A stretch of DNA of 50,363 nt from an uncultured Pelagibacteraceae bacterium (GCA_902586495.1 CACIHQ010000009.1:1-50363); one strand, 5' to 3'; positions 16,565 through 29,169 are shown, numbered from the stretch's first letter. A program made the numbers and translations. Notes: generated by a model not told the origin, from the letters alone.

Positions 16565-17086
16565 ATGATGAATAAAGAGCAAAAAAAAAACTACATATCT
16601 GAGATGACGACTCAATTTGAAAATAGTAAGGCAATTTTAGTTACCCATTATCAAGGCTTAACTATGACACAGCTTGATGAATTAAGATCAAAAATGAGAG
16701 AGCACGGCATTACTTTTAAGATTACTAAAAATAGAATTACAAAATTGGCATTAGAAAAAACAAAGTGTAAGGATTTATCAAATTTATTCACCGGTCCAAC
16801 AGCAGTAGCATTTGGTGAGGACGCTATTATGTCCGCAAGAATTCTATCAAAATTTGCAAAAGATAATGAGAATCTTAAATTAATTGGAGGAATGATGGAG
16901 AATGAGGTTCTTGATCAGACCGGAGTATTGAATGTCGCAAATTTACCCACTTTAGATGAAGCAAGAGCGAATATAGTGGGTATTTTGAATGCTTCTGCCT
17001 CAAAATTAGTAAGTATTTTACTTGCACGATCAGAAAAAATGAGTAATTTACCTCCAGAAAATTCTGTAACAAAACCTAAAGAGTAA
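16565..17086 (+). CDS. rplJ: 50S ribosomal protein L10
   Basis: The base of the L7/L12 stalk. It has 173 residues; MREHGITFKITKNRITKLA and LFTGPTAVAFGED are typical, with a helical C-terminus that binds L12 dimers. Two ATGs are adjacent (16565 and 16568); either may be the start. Only 5 bp separate it from rplA, so the long L10-L12 autoregulatory leader known from E. coli is not present here. Confidence 0.97.
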   Translation: MMNKEQKKNYISEMTTQFENSKAILVTHYQGLTMTQLDELRSKMREHGITFKITKNRITKLALEKTKCKDLSNLFTGPTAVAFGEDAIMSARILSKFAKDNENLKLIGGMMENEVLDQTGVLNVANLPTLDEARANIVGILNASASKLVSILLARSEKMSNLPPENSVTKPKE

Positions 17087-17089
17087 TAT

Positions 17090-17455
17090 ATGCCAGACTT
17101 AAATAAAATTATTGAAGATTTATCAAGCTTAACTGTTGCCGAAGCAGCTGAGCTTTCAAAACAATTAGAAGAAAAATGGGGTGTTACCCCGATTGCTGCG
17201 GCAGCACCAGCAGCAGCTGGAGGTGCAGCACCAGCGGAAGATAAAGACGATTTTACAATTATGCTTGTTTCTGCAGGTGATAAAAAAATTAATGTCATTA
17301 AAGAAGTGAGAGCAGCAACTTCTCTTGGATTAAAAGAAGCTAAAGATCTTGTCGAAGGAGCACCAAAGGAAGTTAAAACTGGTGTACCCAAAAAAGAAGC
17401 TGAAGAGATTAAAGCTAAGTTAGAAGCTGCAGGCGCAAAAGTAGAACTTAAGTAA
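17090..17455 (+). CDS. rplL: 50S ribosomal protein L7/L12
   Basis: The flexible stalk protein that recruits translation factors, present in several copies per ribosome. It has 121 residues: an N-terminal dimerisation domain ([20 protein letters not shown]), an Ala-rich hinge (about 38-52) and the C-terminal domain with [20 protein letters not shown] and [14 protein letters not shown]. It starts 3 bp after rplJ. A hairpin in the 52-bp gap to rpoB may adjust the ratio of stalk protein to polymerase. Confidence 0.98.
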   Translation: MPDLNKIIEDLSSLTVAEAAELSKQLEEKWGVTPIAAAAPAAAGGAAPAEDKDDFTIMLVSAGDKKINVIKEVRAATSLGLKEAKDLVEGAPKEVKTGVPKKEAEEIKAKLEAAGAKVELK

Positions 17456-17471
17456 TTTAATAAGGAATTTT

Positions 17472-17480
17472 TGATATACT
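17472..17480 (+). promoter_or_regulatory. Candidate extended -10 element before rpoB
   Basis: TGATATACT fits an extended -10 (TG, one base, TATACT). It could start an rpoB message near 17487. It overlaps the hairpin at 17476-17499, so only one of the two readings may be meaningful. Confidence 0.35.
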
Positions 17481-17499
17481 GGTTATTTTTAATCAGTAT
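17476..17499 (+). promoter_or_regulatory. rplL-rpoB intergenic hairpin
   Basis: ATACTGGTT (17476-17484) pairs with AATCAGTAT (17491-17499): nine base pairs, one of them G-U, with loop ATTTTT. No U-run follows, so it is not a full terminator. It lies eight bases before the rpoB ATG. AAGGA at 17462-17466 is too far from the ATG unless the hairpin forms. It could be an attenuator, an RNase III-type processing site or a ribosome-entry structure. Confidence 0.5.
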
Positions 17500-17507
17500 T
17501 GAACATA

Positions 17508-20500
17508 ATGCAGATATCTTTTACAGAAAAAAAAAATATTAGAAAAAGTTTTGGTAAATTAAAAGAAAGTTTATCAATACCAAACTTGATAGAAGTCCAG
17601 AAGAATTCTTATAATGAACTAACTTACTTTGATTCAGAAGCTGGAGATTTAGCAAAAGGATTTGATAGAGTTTTTAAAAGCATTTTCCCAATTGAGGATT
17701 TGAATGATAAAGCAACTTTAGAATATGTTTCTTATAGATTAGAAAAACCTAAATTTGATGTTGAAGAGTGCATAGCTAGAGGTTTAACATATTCATCTGC
17801 ATTAAAATGCACATTAAGATTAGTTGTATATGACATAAATCAAGAGAATAATACTAAAGATATTTTGTCCGCTAAAGAGCAGGAGGTCTATATGGGCGAA
17901 GTTCCAATGATGACTAACAGCGGAACATTTATAACTAATGGAGTTCAAAGAGTTGTTGTAAATCAAATGCACAGAAGTCCAGGTGTATTTTTTGATCACG
18001 ATAAAGGAAAAACTCATGCTAGTGGAAAACTTTTATTTAACTGCAGAGTTATACCAAACAGAGGCTCATGGCTTGACTTTGAATATGATGTTAAAGATTT
18101 TTTATATTTCAAAATAGATAGAAAAAAGAAAATTTTAGCATCCACATTATTACTTGCACTTGGTTTTACAAAATCAGAGATTGCAAATGAGTTTTATCAA
18201 AAAGAAAAATTTTCTTATGACTCAAAAACAGAAAAATGGAAAACAAAATTTGATCCTGAGAATTATAAATCTAAAAATTTATCTGAAGAGGTTGTGGATG
18301 CAAAATCAGGTAAAATAGTAATCAAACTTGGAGATAAAATTAATTTTCTAAATGCAAAAAAATTATTCAACGATGGTTTGAAAGATATATTAGTATCGAA
18401 AGAATCTTTATACGGAAAGTTTTTGCATGACGATATTAAAATTGGAACAGAGGAAAATGATGTTTTTAGAATTGGCACAGAATTGAACGAGACTATTGTC
18501 GAAAAAATTATAGAAGCTAAAATTCATTCAATTAATGTATCAAAAACAAATTCAATAAATAAAGGTCCATACTTACTTAATACAATACTTAACGATAAGA
18601 ATAATACTAAAGATGAAGCTATAACTGAAATTTATAAAATGTTGAGACCTGGCGAGCCCCCAACAATTGAAATAGCAACCCAGATATTTAACAATCTTTT
18701 TTTTAGTTCAGACAGATACGATCTCTCTGATGTTGGTAGAGTAAAAATGAATTCAAGACTAGATTTGGAATGTTCAGACAAAATAACAATTTTAAGAAAC
18801 GACGACATAATTGCAATAATTCATAAAATGTTAGATCTAAGAGATGGTAAGGACGAAGTAGATGATATTGATCATTTAGGAAACAGAAGAGTTAGATCAG
18901 TTGGTGAATTAGTTGAGAACCAAGCTAGAATTGGTGTTTATAGAATGGAAAGAGCGATAAAAGAAAAAATGACAACATTAGATGTTGAATCAGCTATGCC
19001 CCAAGATTTGATTAACGCTAAACCATTAACCGTATCTTTAAAAGATTTTTTTGCAAGTTCTCAGCTCTCACAATTTATGGATCAAACAAATCCTCTTTCT
19101 GAAATAACGCACAAAAGAAGAGTTTCAGCTTTAGGTCCAGGTGGTTTAACGAGAGAACGAGCAGGTTTTGAGGTAAGAGATGTTCATCCAACTCATTATG
19201 GGCGAATATGTCCAATAGAAACACCAGAAGGACCAAATATTGGGTTGATAAATAGTTTATCAACTTATGCTAAAATAAATAAATACGGTTTTATCGAAAG
19301 TCCATATAAAAGAGTAAAAAATGGAGTTGTCCAAGATAATGTGGAGTATCTTTCTGCAATGGAAGAAACAAAGTTTACAATTGCTCAAGCTAATACAAAA
19401 ATTGATAAAGATGGCAAAATTATTGAGGAATTAGTTTCATGCAGACAAAATTTAAATTTTTTGTTAGCAAAACCGGATACGATAGATTATATCGATGTCT
19501 CTCCTAAACAATTAGTCTCAGTTGCTGCATCACTAATACCTTTTTTAGAAAATGATGATGCTAACAGAGCTCTAATGGGTTCTAATATGATGAGACAAGC
19601 AGTTCCACTTTTAAAACCTGAAGCTCCTTTAGTAGGTACAGGTATTGAGAGCGATGTTGCTCTTGACTCTGGAGTAACTATAGTTGCAAAGAGAAATGGG
19701 ATTGTTGATAAAATAGATGGTAAAAGAATAGTTATAAAGGTCACAGAGGAAACTGATTTTTCAAAGTCGGGAGTTGATATTTATAATTTACAAAAGTTTA
19801 AGAGATCAAATCAAAATACTTGTATAAACCAAAGGCCATTAGTCAGAGTGGGTGATAAAGTTAAAATTGGTGATATTATTGCTGATGGTCCATCAACAAA
19901 ATTAGGTGAATTAGCTTTAGGAAAAAATGTTACCGTAGCTTTTATGCCATGGCAGGGCTACAATTTTGAGGACTCTATTTTAATTTCTGAAAGATGTGTA
20001 ACTGATGATGTTTTTACATCTGTTCATATTGTTGAATATGAAATAATGGCTAGAGACACTAAGCTTGGCGAGGAAGAAATAACTAGAGATATTCCGAATG
20101 TTAATGAAGAAGCTTTAAAAAATTTGGATGAGTCGGGTATAGTTTATATTGGAGCGGAAGTAAACGCGGGAGATATATTGGTTGGTAAAGTAACTCCTAA
20201 AGGAGATTCCGCATCTGGACCAGAGGAGAAATTATTAAGATCTATTTTTGGTGAAAAAGCAATTGATGTAACAGATACATCATTAAAAATGTCAAGGGGA
20301 AGCAGTGGAACGGTTGTGGATGTAAGAGTATTTAACAGACATGGAATTGAAAAAGATGAAAGATCAATTACAATTGAACGTGCAGAAATTGACCAAGTGC
20401 AACAGGATAAAATAGTCGAAGAGGAAATCTTAGAAAGAAGTATTAAACAAAGAGCCTCACAAATATTATCTGGTTTAACTTTGGCAAAAAAGATTAAAGA

Positions 20501-21596
20501 TGTTGAGTCTGGCACTAAATTAGATTTTGAGACAATTAATAAATTTTCAATCAATGATGTTTTTAAGATTTCTTCAAGCGACACAAAAGTTGAGGCGGCG
20601 CTTGTTCAATTAAAAGATCAATACACTAAAGCCAAACAAGATATAATTGATAGATTTGAGGACAAAGTTTTAAAAATTAGAAGTGGTGATGATTTATTAC
20701 CAAGCGTGATGAAAATGGTTAAAGTTTTTGTTGCTATTAAAAGAAGATTAAGACCAGGTGATAAAATGTCAGGTAGGCACGGCAACAAAGGTGTTGTTAG
20801 TAAGATTGTGCCTGTAGAAGATATGCCATATAGAGAGGATGGAAGACCAGTTGATATAGTTTTAAATCCTCTCGGTGTTCCAAGTAGAATGAATGTTGGT
20901 CAAATTTTAGAAACTCATTTAGGTTGGGCTTGCAAGGAATTTGGTGAAGAAGTCAAAAGATTAGTTAATGAAAATAATAAAAGAATTGAAAAAACTGAAA
21001 AAATTTCAAATTTTCTAAAAACAGTTTATGGTGAGGAAATTTTTGAGAATAAAGTTGATAAATTAAGCAAGACTGAATTTAGGGATTTGTGTGAAAACTT
21101 ACAGAACGGTGTAGCGATATCAACACCAGTTTTTGACGGCGCCAAAGAGAAAAATGTAACTGAGATGCTCGAATTAGCAAAATTACCAGGCTCTGGACAA
21201 ACATACTTATGGGATGGCAGAACAGGAGAAATGTTTGATAGGCCAGTAACTGTAGGAATTATTTATATGTTGAAACTTCACCATTTGGTTGAAGATAAGA
21301 TTCACGCAAGATCAACAGGACCTTATAGTTTAGTGACACAACAGCCACTTGGAGGTAAAGCTCAACTTGGAGGACAAAGGTTTGGTGAAATGGAAGTATG
21401 GGCTTTAGAGGCTTATGGTGCGTCTTATACCCTACAAGAAATTTTGACAGTAAAATCAGACGATGTTGCCGGACGAGTAAAAGTTTATGAGACAATTGTT
21501 AAGGGTGAGGAGAATTTTGAGTCAGGAATACCAGAGTCGTTCAATGTTTTGGTCAAAGAAATTAAATCTTTGGCATTAAATGTGGAGTTAAATTAA
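17508..21596 (+). CDS. rpoB: DNA-directed RNA polymerase beta subunit
   Basis: Catalytic core subunit of RNA polymerase, 1362 residues from the ATG at 17508. An in-frame TTG nine bases upstream lies in the intergenic hairpin and is less likely. The rifampicin region [20 protein letters not shown] starts at about residue 517 with the sensitive-type residues. [17 protein letters not shown] and [20 protein letters not shown] surround the active site, and the C-terminal clamp has [20 protein letters not shown]. The rpoC ATG follows after 6 bp. The gene is complete. Confidence 0.98.
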   Translation: MQISFTEKKNIRKSFGKLKESLSIPNLIEVQKNSYNELTYFDSEAGDLAKGFDRVFKSIFPIEDLNDKATLEYVSYRLEKPKFDVEECIARGLTYSSALKCTLRLVVYDINQENNTKDILSAKEQEVYMGEVPMMTNSGTFITNGVQRVVVNQMHRSPGVFFDHDKGKTHASGKLLFNCRVIPNRGSWLDFEYDVKDFLYFKIDRKKKILASTLLLALGFTKSEIANEFYQKEKFSYDSKTEKWKTKFDPENYKSKNLSEEVVDAKSGKIVIKLGDKINFLNAKKLFNDGLKDILVSKESLYGKFLHDDIKIGTEENDVFRIGTELNETIVEKIIEAKIHSINVSKTNSINKGPYLLNTILNDKNNTKDEAITEIYKMLRPGEPPTIEIATQIFNNLFFSSDRYDLSDVGRVKMNSRLDLECSDKITILRNDDIIAIIHKMLDLRDGKDEVDDIDHLGNRRVRSVGELVENQARIGVYRMERAIKEKMTTLDVESAMPQDLINAKPLTVSLKDFFASSQLSQFMDQTNPLSEITHKRRVSALGPGGLTRERAGFEVRDVHPTHYGRICPIETPEGPNIGLINSLSTYAKINKYGFIESPYKRVKNGVVQDNVEYLSAMEETKFTIAQANTKIDKDGKIIEELVSCRQNLNFLLAKPDTIDYIDVSPKQLVSVAASLIPFLENDDANRALMGSNMMRQAVPLLKPEAPLVGTGIESDVALDSGVTIVAKRNGIVDKIDGKRIVIKVTEETDFSKSGVDIYNLQKFKRSNQNTCINQRPLVRVGDKVKIGDIIADGPSTKLGELALGKNVTVAFMPWQGYNFEDSILISERCVTDDVFTSVHIVEYEIMARDTKLGEEEITRDIPNVNEEALKNLDESGIVYIGAEVNAGDILVGKVTPKGDSASGPEEKLLRSIFGEKAIDVTDTSLKMSRGSSGTVVDVRVFNRHGIEKDERSITIERAEIDQVQQDKIVEEEILERSIKQRASQILSGLTLAKKIKDVESGTKLDFETINKFSINDVFKISSSDTKVEAALVQLKDQYTKAKQDIIDRFEDKVLKIRSGDDLLPSVMKMVKVFVAIKRRLRPGDKMSGRHGNKGVVSKIVPVEDMPYREDGRPVDIVLNPLGVPSRMNVGQILETHLGWACKEFGEEVKRLVNENNKRIEKTEKISNFLKTVYGEEIFENKVDKLSKTEFRDLCENLQNGVAISTPVFDGAKEKNVTEMLELAKLPGSGQTYLWDGRTGEMFDRPVTVGIIYMLKLHHLVEDKIHARSTGPYSLVTQQPLGGKAQLGGQRFGEMEVWALEAYGASYTLQEILTVKSDDVAGRVKVYETIVKGEENFESGIPESFNVLVKEIKSLALNVELN

Positions 21597-21602
21597 CTAT
21601 TT

Positions 21603-24600
21603 ATGAAAAAAGAACTTACAGATCTATTTAAAAACTCAGAGATCTCAGAAGCACAAAATTTTAATAGTATTAAGATCTCATTAGCTAGTCCAGAAAAGAT
21701 TAAATCATGGACGTACGGTGAAATAAAAAAACCTGAAACAATTAATTATAGAACTTTTAGACCTGAAAAAGATGGTCTTTTCTGTGCAAGAATTTTTGGC
21801 CCAATCAAAGATTATGAATGTCTATGTGGTAAATATAAGAGAATGAAATTTAGAGGGATCATTTGTGAAAAATGTGGAGTTGAGGTTACAAAGTCAAATG
21901 TCAGAAGAGAAAGGATGGGTCATATTAACCTAGCAACACCAGTTGCACACATTTGGTTTTTAAAGTCTTTACCAAGTAGAATTGCTTTAGCGGTTGATAT
22001 GAAGCTTAAAGAGATAGAGAGAGTTTTGTATTTTGAAAATTTTATTGTTATTGAACCCGGTTTAACTGGTTTACAAAAAAATCAACTACTGAATGAGGAA
22101 GAACTAGCAAAATATCAAGATGAATACGGTGAAGAAGCTTTTACAGCAGGTATAGGAGCGGAAGCTGTTCTTGAAATGTTGAAAAATTTAGATCTAGAGA
22201 CTGAAAGAAAAAATTTAGCATCTTACATTAAAGAGACTAAATCAAAGGTCAATGAAGAGAGAGCAATTAAAAGATTAAAATTAATTGAGTCTTTTATTGA
22301 AACAGGTCAGAAACCCGAGTGGATGATTATGACAGTTGTGCCTGTTATACCACCTGAGCTGAGACCTCTAGTTCCTTTAGATGGTGGGAGATTTGCTACA
22401 TCTGATTTAAACGATTTATATAGACGAGTAATTAATAGAAACAATCGTCTAAAAAGATTAATGGACCTTAAAGCACCTGACATAATCGTAAGGAATGAGA
22501 AAAGGATGCTTCAAGAGTCTGTAGATGCATTATTTGACAATGGTAGACGAGGAAGAGTCATAACTGGGACAGGAAAAAGACCCTTAAAATCTTTAGCTGA
22601 GATGCTCAAAGGTAAACAAGGTAGATTTAGACAAAATTTATTAGGTAAAAGAGTTGATTATTCTGGTCGATCTGTAATTGTTGTTGGTCCTGATTTAAAA
22701 CTACATGAGTGTGGTCTTCCAAAAAAAATGGCATTGGAATTATTTAAACCATTTCTATATGCAAGATTGAATAAGCTTGGTTTGGCTTCCACAATTAAGC
22801 AAGCTAAAAAATTAGTCGAGAAAGAAACTAATGCTGTCTGGGATGCATTAGAACTTATAGTTAGAGAACATCCTGTACTGCTGAATAGAGCACCTACCCT
22901 TCATAGACTTGGTGTTCAAGCTTTTGAGCCAAAGTTAATCGAAGGTGATGCGATTGAATTACACCCTCTGACTTGCGCAGCGTTTAACGCTGATTTTGAT
23001 GGTGATCAAATGGCAGTGCATGTCCCTTTGAGTTTAGAGTCTCAATTAGAAGCCAGAATTTTAATGTTATCAACAAACAATATTCTTTCACCTTCAAACG
23101 GCAAACCAATAATTGTACCTAGTCAGGATATGATACTAGGTATTTATTACTTATCTCAAGAACCACTAACTGATAAACCAGCAGGTTATTTTTTAGATGC
23201 CGATCAAATTGATTTTGCATTGTCCTCTGGTCAAATTAAAGTTCATAGCACGATAATATCTAGGTTTGAAACTATTGATGAAAATGGGAAAACAAAATTT
23301 GAAAAATATACTTCAACGGCGGGAAGATTTTTACTAGCAAATTTATTACCAAAGAACAAAGATATTAAATTTTCTCTCATTGACAGATTACTTCCTAAAA
23401 AAACTGTTTCTGAAATTATTGATATTGTTTTCAGATTTTGTGGTCAAAAAACCACTGTAATATTCTGTGATAAGCTTAAAGATCTTGGTTTTAAACACGC
23501 GTTTAAAGCTGGAATATCTTTTGGCAAAGATGATCTAATTATTCCAAAAAACAAAACTCAATTAATTGAAGATACAAAAAAACTCATTTCTGATTACGAG
23601 ACTCAATATGCAGAAGGCCTAATAACTAGAGGAGAAAAATACAATAAAGTTGTAGATGCATGGTCAAAATGTACAGACAAAGTTGCCGGTGAAATGATGA
23701 AAGGTATTTCTGCAACCGAAAAAACATCAGAGGGCTTAAAGATTAATTCTGTTTTCATGATGGCTGATAGTGGGGCGAGAGGTTCCGCAGCACAAATGAA
23801 ACAATTAGCCGGGATGAGAGGCCTAATCGCCAAGCCGTCTGGAGAAATTATTGAGAGTCCTATTACATCTAATTTTAAAGAGGGTTTGACAGCATTAGAG
23901 TATTTTAACTCAACTCATGGTGCTAGAAAAGGATTGGCAGATACTGCACTTAAAACAGCAAGCTCTGGTTATTTAACTAGAAGATTGTGCGATGTGGCAC
24001 AAGATTTAACAATAACTAAAAAAGAGTGTGATTGTAAAAAACCTGGTTTTATAGAACTTTCCGAAATCTTAGAAGGTGGTAATGTAGTTGTAAGTATATC
24101 CGAGAGAGCGCTAGGTCGAATAGCATTTGATGATGTTAAACATCCTTTAACTGGTGAAATTATAATTAAAAAATCATCAATGATAGATGAAGCTGCATGT
24201 GATCTAATTGACTCTGCAGGTATTAAATCCATAAAAGTGTATTCGGTTATGACTTGTGGTTCAAAAGAAGGTGTTTGTGCAATCTCTTATGGAAGAGACT
24301 TATCAAGAGGTAAAATGGTTCATGTTGGAGAAGCAATTGGAATGATTTCAGCTCAATCAATTGGTGAGCCGGGTACGCAGTTAACAATGAGAACATTCCA
24401 TGTTGGTGGTACAGCTTCTGTAAAACAAGACTCTCAAATAGTAACTAAAACAGATGGTATTTTGAAAATAATTAATTCAAATATTTTAGAGGACTCTAAA
24501 AAGAATTTAATTGTTATGGGCAGAAATACCCAATTATCTATTGAAGATGATAATGGTGTTCAAACAGCAATTTATAAAGTTGCATATGGTTCTAAATTGT

Positions 24601-25772
24601 TTTTTAAGAATGGAGATAAAATTAAAGCTAATACTAAGATTTGCGAGTGGGATCCTTATACAACACCAGTCATTGCTGAAAAATCAGGTATAGCCAGCTA
24701 TGTTGACTTAATTGATGGAGTTTCAATTCAAGAAACAACAGACGATGCAACTGGTATTTCTTCAAAATCAGTAGTTGATTGGAGATCTCAATCTAAAAGT
24801 TCAGACTTAAAGCCTAGAATAACTTTAAGAGATGAAAAAGGCAATGTTATTAAAAAAGCTGATGATAATGAAGCGAGATATTATCTTGTTCCTGACTCAA
24901 TTTTATCTGTAAAAGATGGACAAAATGTTTCAGCTGGAGATGTAATCGCTAGATTACCGAAAGAAACAACAAAGACTAAAGATATAACTGGAGGACTTCC
25001 ACGTGTCGCTGAGCTATTTGAGGCAAGAAAAGCAAAAGATAGTGCAATTATAGCTGAAAACGACGGTCAGGTAATTTTTGGAAAAGAAGTAAGAGGTAAA
25101 CAGAGAGTCTCAATAGTTCCCGAGGATGGCACTGAGGCATCCAATTACCTTATACCAAAAGGAAAGCATATTAATTTTAATCAGGGTGAAAAAATTAGTA
25201 AAGGTGAGTATTTATTAGACGGCCAGCCTCTACCACACGATATATTAAGAATAATGGGCATAAAAGATTTAACAGAATATTTCGTAAATCAGGTACAAGA
25301 AGTTTATAGATTACAAGGTGTTGTAATTAACGATAAACATATAGAAACAATTTTAAGACAGATGCTAAAAAAAGTAGAGGTAAAAATTTCAGGTGACTCA
25401 ACTTATTTACCTGGTGAAATAGTTGATAGAATAAAATTTGAGAATATGAATGAACAATTAAAAAAAGATGGAAAAACACCCGCAACTGGTGAAAGAGTAT
25501 TGATGGGTATCACCAAAGCTTCTTTGCAGACGGAGTCATTTATATCGGCTGCCTCTTTTCAGGAGACAACAAGAGTTTTGACTGATGCAGCAATTAAAGG
25601 AAAAATTGATCCTTTAAATGGGCTTAAAGAAAATGTGATTGTTGGTAGATTAGTTCCTGCCGGCACTGGTAATATAAAAAATAAATGGAATAAAAAGGCT
25701 CTTGAAGATGACAATAAGTTCTTATCCGAACAAGAAAAAATTGAGGCTTCTGAAACTCAAGTAAATCAATAG
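21603..25772 (+). CDS. rpoC: DNA-directed RNA polymerase beta' subunit
   Basis: Catalytic core subunit of 1389 residues. The N-terminal zinc site is C73, C75, C88, C91 ([19 protein letters not shown]). The Mg-binding loop [12 protein letters not shown] begins at N462, with aspartates 464, 466 and 468. The trigger-loop region has [20 protein letters not shown], and the second zinc site has CDCKKPG and [16 protein letters not shown]. There is no large lineage-specific insertion. It ends 158 bp before rpsL, the longest gap within this block. Confidence 0.98.
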   Translation: MKKELTDLFKNSEISEAQNFNSIKISLASPEKIKSWTYGEIKKPETINYRTFRPEKDGLFCARIFGPIKDYECLCGKYKRMKFRGIICEKCGVEVTKSNVRRERMGHINLATPVAHIWFLKSLPSRIALAVDMKLKEIERVLYFENFIVIEPGLTGLQKNQLLNEEELAKYQDEYGEEAFTAGIGAEAVLEMLKNLDLETERKNLASYIKETKSKVNEERAIKRLKLIESFIETGQKPEWMIMTVVPVIPPELRPLVPLDGGRFATSDLNDLYRRVINRNNRLKRLMDLKAPDIIVRNEKRMLQESVDALFDNGRRGRVITGTGKRPLKSLAEMLKGKQGRFRQNLLGKRVDYSGRSVIVVGPDLKLHECGLPKKMALELFKPFLYARLNKLGLASTIKQAKKLVEKETNAVWDALELIVREHPVLLNRAPTLHRLGVQAFEPKLIEGDAIELHPLTCAAFNADFDGDQMAVHVPLSLESQLEARILMLSTNNILSPSNGKPIIVPSQDMILGIYYLSQEPLTDKPAGYFLDADQIDFALSSGQIKVHSTIISRFETIDENGKTKFEKYTSTAGRFLLANLLPKNKDIKFSLIDRLLPKKTVSEIIDIVFRFCGQKTTVIFCDKLKDLGFKHAFKAGISFGKDDLIIPKNKTQLIEDTKKLISDYETQYAEGLITRGEKYNKVVDAWSKCTDKVAGEMMKGISATEKTSEGLKINSVFMMADSGARGSAAQMKQLAGMRGLIAKPSGEIIESPITSNFKEGLTALEYFNSTHGARKGLADTALKTASSGYLTRRLCDVAQDLTITKKECDCKKPGFIELSEILEGGNVVVSISERALGRIAFDDVKHPLTGEIIIKKSSMIDEAACDLIDSAGIKSIKVYSVMTCGSKEGVCAISYGRDLSRGKMVHVGEAIGMISAQSIGEPGTQLTMRTFHVGGTASVKQDSQIVTKTDGILKIINSNILEDSKKNLIVMGRNTQLSIEDDNGVQTAIYKVAYGSKLFFKNGDKIKANTKICEWDPYTTPVIAEKSGIASYVDLIDGVSIQETTDDATGISSKSVVDWRSQSKSSDLKPRITLRDEKGNVIKKADDNEARYYLVPDSILSVKDGQNVSAGDVIARLPKETTKTKDITGGLPRVAELFEARKAKDSAIIAENDGQVIFGKEVRGKQRVSIVPEDGTEASNYLIPKGKHINFNQGEKISKGEYLLDGQPLPHDILRIMGIKDLTEYFVNQVQEVYRLQGVVINDKHIETILRQMLKKVEVKISGDSTYLPGEIVDRIKFENMNEQLKKDGKTPATGERVLMGITKASLQTESFISAASFQETTRVLTDAAIKGKIDPLNGLKENVIVGRLVPAGTGNIKNKWNKKALEDDNKFLSEQEKIEASETQVNQ

Positions 25773-25930
25773 AAATAACACCTCTTACTAATAGTTTTAG
25801 TTTGACAAAATCTAATTAATAAGTAATTTGGCGATATTTTTTGGTTGGAATGTAGTGCTTTAATTGCACTAAACGCTGCCATGAATAACCTGTCAGTTAT
25901 TTCATCAAAAAACTTAATTATAAAATTTAT
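25773..25930 (+). promoter_or_regulatory. rpsL leader: promoter and structured 5' UTR
   Basis: The only long gap in the ribosomal block. TTGACA at 25802-25807 with TAATTT at 25824-25829 (16-bp spacer) could be the promoter. Two hairpins follow. TAGTGC (25853-25858) pairs with GCACTA (25866-25871). AATAAC (25884-25889) pairs with GTTATT (25896-25901), 30 bases before the ATG. The GC content is higher than in nearby gaps. A conserved cis-regulatory RNA before the S12 gene has been described in 'Ca. Pelagibacter ubique' and marine metagenomes; the position here fits it, but I could not compare against its consensus. Confidence 0.5.
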
Positions 25931-26302
25931 ATGCCGACGATAAACCAGTTGTTAAGAAAAAAAAGAATTAAACCTATGGCAAGGAACAAAGTTCCTGCAT
26001 TGCAAAAACAACCTCTTAAAAGAGGTGTTTGTGTTAAAGTGTATACAACTACACCAAAAAAACCAAACTCAGCCTTAAGAAAAGTTGCAAGAGTAAGATT
26101 ATCTAATGGATTTGAAGTCACCGCATACATTCCAGGTGAAGGTCATAATCTTCAAGAGCACTCAGTAGTTTTAATAAGAGGTGGTAGGGTCAAAGATTTA
26201 CCAGGTGTCAGATATCATATATTAAGAGGTAATTTAGATACTCAAGGAGTAGCTAATAGAAAGCAAAGACGATCTCTATACGGAACGAAAAAAGGTAAAT
26301 AA
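25931..26302 (+). CDS. rpsL: 30S ribosomal protein S12
   Basis: Decoding-centre protein, 123 residues. The loop [17 protein letters not shown] is intact with the lysines usually linked to streptomycin sensitivity. [20 protein letters not shown] and [12 protein letters not shown] are family hallmarks. It starts [10 protein letters not shown], the conserved N-terminus. It is first in a long operon behind a structured leader and is followed after 2 bp by rpsG. Confidence 0.98.
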   Translation: MPTINQLLRKKRIKPMARNKVPALQKQPLKRGVCVKVYTTTPKKPNSALRKVARVRLSNGFEVTAYIPGEGHNLQEHSVVLIRGGRVKDLPGVRYHILRGNLDTQGVANRKQRRSLYGTKKGK

Positions 26303-26304
26303 AG

Positions 26305-26775
26305 ATGTCTAGAAAAAAAACTCAGCCAAAAAAAAATATTACACCAGATCCAAAATTTAACTCTACAATAATTCCAAAATTAATAAATAACATTATGTTT
26401 GATGGAAAAAGAGGTGTTGCAGCAAAAATAGTTTATGATGCAATAGAAAAAATAAAAACTAAATCAAAAGACGAACCAATAAATATATTTAATGAAGCAA
26501 TCAATAATATAAAACCAACTGTTGAAGTGCGTTCGAGAAGAGTAGGTGGAGCAACTTATCAAGTCCCAGTTGAAGTAAAAAGTAAAAGAGCACAAGCTTT
26601 AGCTATAAGATGGTTAGTAGAGTCCGCTAGAAAAAGAAAAGATAAACATATGTCCGATAAAATTTTCAATGAACTTTATGATGCTTATGAGAAAAAAGGT
26701 GCAGCAGTTAAAAAAAGAGAGGATGTTCATAAAATGGCAGAGTCAAATAAAGCCTTTGCACATTTTAGGTGGTAA
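26305..26775 (+). CDS. rpsG: 30S ribosomal protein S7
   Basis: Organises the 30S head near the tRNA exit site. It has 156 residues, the typical bacterial length. VRSRRVGGATYQVPVEV and the ALAIRWLVESARKRK segment identify it. The N-terminus is richer in Lys than usual (SRKKTQPKKNITPD). It is packed between rpsL and fusA with gaps of 2 and 3 bp. Confidence 0.97.
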   Translation: MSRKKTQPKKNITPDPKFNSTIIPKLINNIMFDGKRGVAAKIVYDAIEKIKTKSKDEPINIFNEAINNIKPTVEVRSRRVGGATYQVPVEVKSKRAQALAIRWLVESARKRKDKHMSDKIFNELYDAYEKKGAAVKKREDVHKMAESNKAFAHFRW

Positions 26776-26778
26776 ATA

Positions 26779-28857
26779 ATGGTAAGAACACATAATTTAA
26801 TCAAATACAGAAATATAGGTATCATGGCACATATTGATGCTGGTAAAACAACCACGACAGAAAGAATTTTGTATTACACAGGTAAAAGCCACAAAATTGG
26901 CGAGGTACATGACGGCGCTGCAACCATGGATTGGATGGAGCAAGAGCAAGAAAGAGGTATTACAATTACATCAGCAGCCACAACTTGTTTTTGGCAAGAT
27001 CATAGAATAAATATAATTGATACCCCTGGTCATGTTGATTTTACAATTGAAGTTGAAAGGTCATTAAAAGTTTTAGATGGTGCGGTTGCAGTTTTTGACG
27101 GTGTTGCTGGAGTAGAACCACAATCAGAAACAGTATGGAGACAAGCAGATAAATATAAAGTTCCAAGAATTTGTTTTGTAAATAAGTTAGATAGAACAGG
27201 TGCAGATTTTTTTAGATGTGTTGAAATGATAAAAGATAGATTAGGAGCTAAACCTTTGGTTCTTCAAGTCCCCGTTGGAATTGAGTCTTCATTAACTGGT
27301 GTAATTGATTTAGTTAAAATGAAGGCTCAGATTTGGAAAAATGAAGCACTTGGAGCAGAGTGGGAATATAAAGATATTCCGGAAGATTTAATAGAAATTT
27401 CAAATAAATATAGAACTGAATTAGTAGAGTTGGCTGTAGAACAAGATGAAAAATTAATGGAAAGTTATTTAAATGGTGATGAGATAAAAGAGGAAGATTT
27501 AATCAAATGTATAAGAAAAGGGACATTAAGTTTCGATTTTGTGCCTGTTTTGACTGGGTCAGCTTTTAAAAACAAAGGTGTTCAACCACTATTAGACGCT
27601 GTTGTAAATTATTTACCAAGTCCTGAAGACATAAGTTCAATCAAAGGAACAAAAGTAGGATCTGATGAGGAAGTTGAAATGAAATTTGAGGACAATTCAC
27701 CATTTTCGGCTCTAGCATTTAAAGTCGCAAATGACCCTTTTGTAGGTTCTTTAACCTTTATTAGAGTTTATTCCGGAACAATTAAGTCTGGAACTTCTAT
27801 TTACAATTCATCTACAGATAAAGAGGAAAGGGTTGGAAGAATGTTGTTAATGCATGCTAACTCTAGAGAGGATATAAAAGAGGCTAATGCAGGTGATATT
27901 GTATCTCTAGCTGGATTAAAAAATACAATGACTGGTCATACTTTGTGTAATAAAGATAATCCAGTTTTATTAGAACCAATGGAATTTCCTGATCCTGTTA
28001 TCGAAATAGCTGTTGAGCCCAAAACAAAAGGCGACCAAGAAAAAATGGGTGAAGCTTTAGCTCGTTTAGCTAAAGAAGATCCATCATTTAGAGTTTCATC
28101 GGACGAGGAGTCTGGTCAAACTATAATTAAAGGGATGGGTGAGCTTCATTTAGATATTATTGTTGATAGAATGAAAAGAGAATTTAAGGTTGAGGCAAAT
28201 GTTGGTGCACCGCAAGTCGCATACAGGGAAACAATAGAAAAATCTGCAGAATTTGAATATATACACAAAAAACAAAGTGGTGGAGCTGGTCAGTTCGCAA
28301 AAGTTAAGCTATTAATTGAACCTCAAGAGCCAGGTAAAGGTAGATTGGTTGAGAGTGCAATCAAGGGAGGTGCGATACCAAAAGAATTTATCCCTGGTGT
28401 TGAAAAAGGAATTGAAACAGTTTCAGATAGTGGAATTTTAGCAGGATTTCCAATGATTGATTATAAGGTTACGATTGTTGATGGTCTACATCATGATGTA
28501 GACTCAAGTGTTTTAGCTTTTGAATTAGCTAGTAGAGCTTGTTTTAAAGAAGCTTGCACACAAGGTGGTTTAAAACTCTTAGAACCTATTATGAGAGTTG
28601 AGGTTGTAACTCCTGAGGATTACATGGGGGATGTAATCGGTGATTTAAATAGTAGAAGGGGTCAAATAAGTACTCAAGAGCAAAGAGGGAATGCAACTGT
28701 CATTACCGCGATGGTGCCATTAGCAAACATGTTTGGATATATAAATAGTTTGAGATCTATGTCTCAGGGTAGAGCTCAATATTCAATGTTTTTTGATCAT
28801 TATTCAAAAGTTCCTCAAAATGTTCAAGATGAAGTAACAAAAAAAGTAGCTGGTTAA
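26779..28857 (+). CDS. fusA: Elongation factor G
   Basis: Translocation GTPase, 692 residues. The P-loop is [16 protein letters not shown] (from about residue 15), followed by [28 protein letters not shown] and [10 protein letters not shown]. Domains II-V follow ([31 protein letters not shown]-terminal [20 protein letters not shown]). It is the EF-G1 type. The rpsJ ATG follows one base after the stop, with no tuf between. Confidence 0.98.
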   Translation: MVRTHNLIKYRNIGIMAHIDAGKTTTTERILYYTGKSHKIGEVHDGAATMDWMEQEQERGITITSAATTCFWQDHRINIIDTPGHVDFTIEVERSLKVLDGAVAVFDGVAGVEPQSETVWRQADKYKVPRICFVNKLDRTGADFFRCVEMIKDRLGAKPLVLQVPVGIESSLTGVIDLVKMKAQIWKNEALGAEWEYKDIPEDLIEISNKYRTELVELAVEQDEKLMESYLNGDEIKEEDLIKCIRKGTLSFDFVPVLTGSAFKNKGVQPLLDAVVNYLPSPEDISSIKGTKVGSDEEVEMKFEDNSPFSALAFKVANDPFVGSLTFIRVYSGTIKSGTSIYNSSTDKEERVGRMLLMHANSREDIKEANAGDIVSLAGLKNTMTGHTLCNKDNPVLLEPMEFPDPVIEIAVEPKTKGDQEKMGEALARLAKEDPSFRVSSDEESGQTIIKGMGELHLDIIVDRMKREFKVEANVGAPQVAYRETIEKSAEFEYIHKKQSGGAGQFAKVKLLIEPQEPGKGRLVESAIKGGAIPKEFIPGVEKGIETVSDSGILAGFPMIDYKVTIVDGLHHDVDSSVLAFELASRACFKEACTQGGLKLLEPIMRVEVVTPEDYMGDVIGDLNSRRGQISTQEQRGNATVITAMVPLANMFGYINSLRSMSQGRAQYSMFFDHYSKVPQNVQDEVTKKVAG

Positions 28858-28858
28858 A

Positions 28859-29167
28859 ATGGAAAAACAAAATATTAGAATAAAACTAAGAGCCTACGAT
28901 AATAAGATTCTGGATGCGTCAACCGAGGAAATAGTTAACACTGTTAAAAGAACAGGAGCTACTATAAAAGGGCCAATACCTTTACCGACAAGAATAGAGA
29001 GATACACAGTGTTAAGGTCACCGCATATTGATAAAAAGAGTAGAGAACAATTTGAGTCGAGAACACACAAAAGATTAATTGATATAATTGAACCAACACC
29101 ACAAACTGTTGAAGCTTTAATGAAACTTGATTTGGCCTCAGGTGTCGATGTGGAGATAAAAATTTAG
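28859..29167 (+). CDS. rpsJ: 30S ribosomal protein S10
   Basis: 30S head protein that also serves as NusE in antitermination with NusG. It has 102 residues: [19 protein letters not shown] near the start, [19 protein letters not shown] in the middle and [19 protein letters not shown]. It opens the S10 gene set here without its own promoter gap. Confidence 0.98.
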   Translation: MEKQNIRIKLRAYDNKILDASTEEIVNTVKRTGATIKGPIPLPTRIERYTVLRSPHIDKKSREQFESRTHKRLIDIIEPTPQTVEALMKLDLASGVDVEIKI

Positions 29168-29169
29168 TT

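Noticed and set aside
16915-17391. 158-residue minus-strand frame opposite rplJ and rplL
   Set aside because: It mirrors the codon bias of the real genes (Ala-rich hinge of L7/L12), matches no known family and lies entirely opposite conserved genes.
17499-17507. TTG start for rpoB three codons upstream
   Set aside because: It lies at the edge of the intergenic hairpin; the ATG at 17508 gives the expected N-terminus.
20144-20584. 146-residue minus-strand frame opposite rpoB
   Set aside because: Composition is rich in Ser, Leu and Ile as expected for the antisense of an AT-rich gene; no motif is seen.
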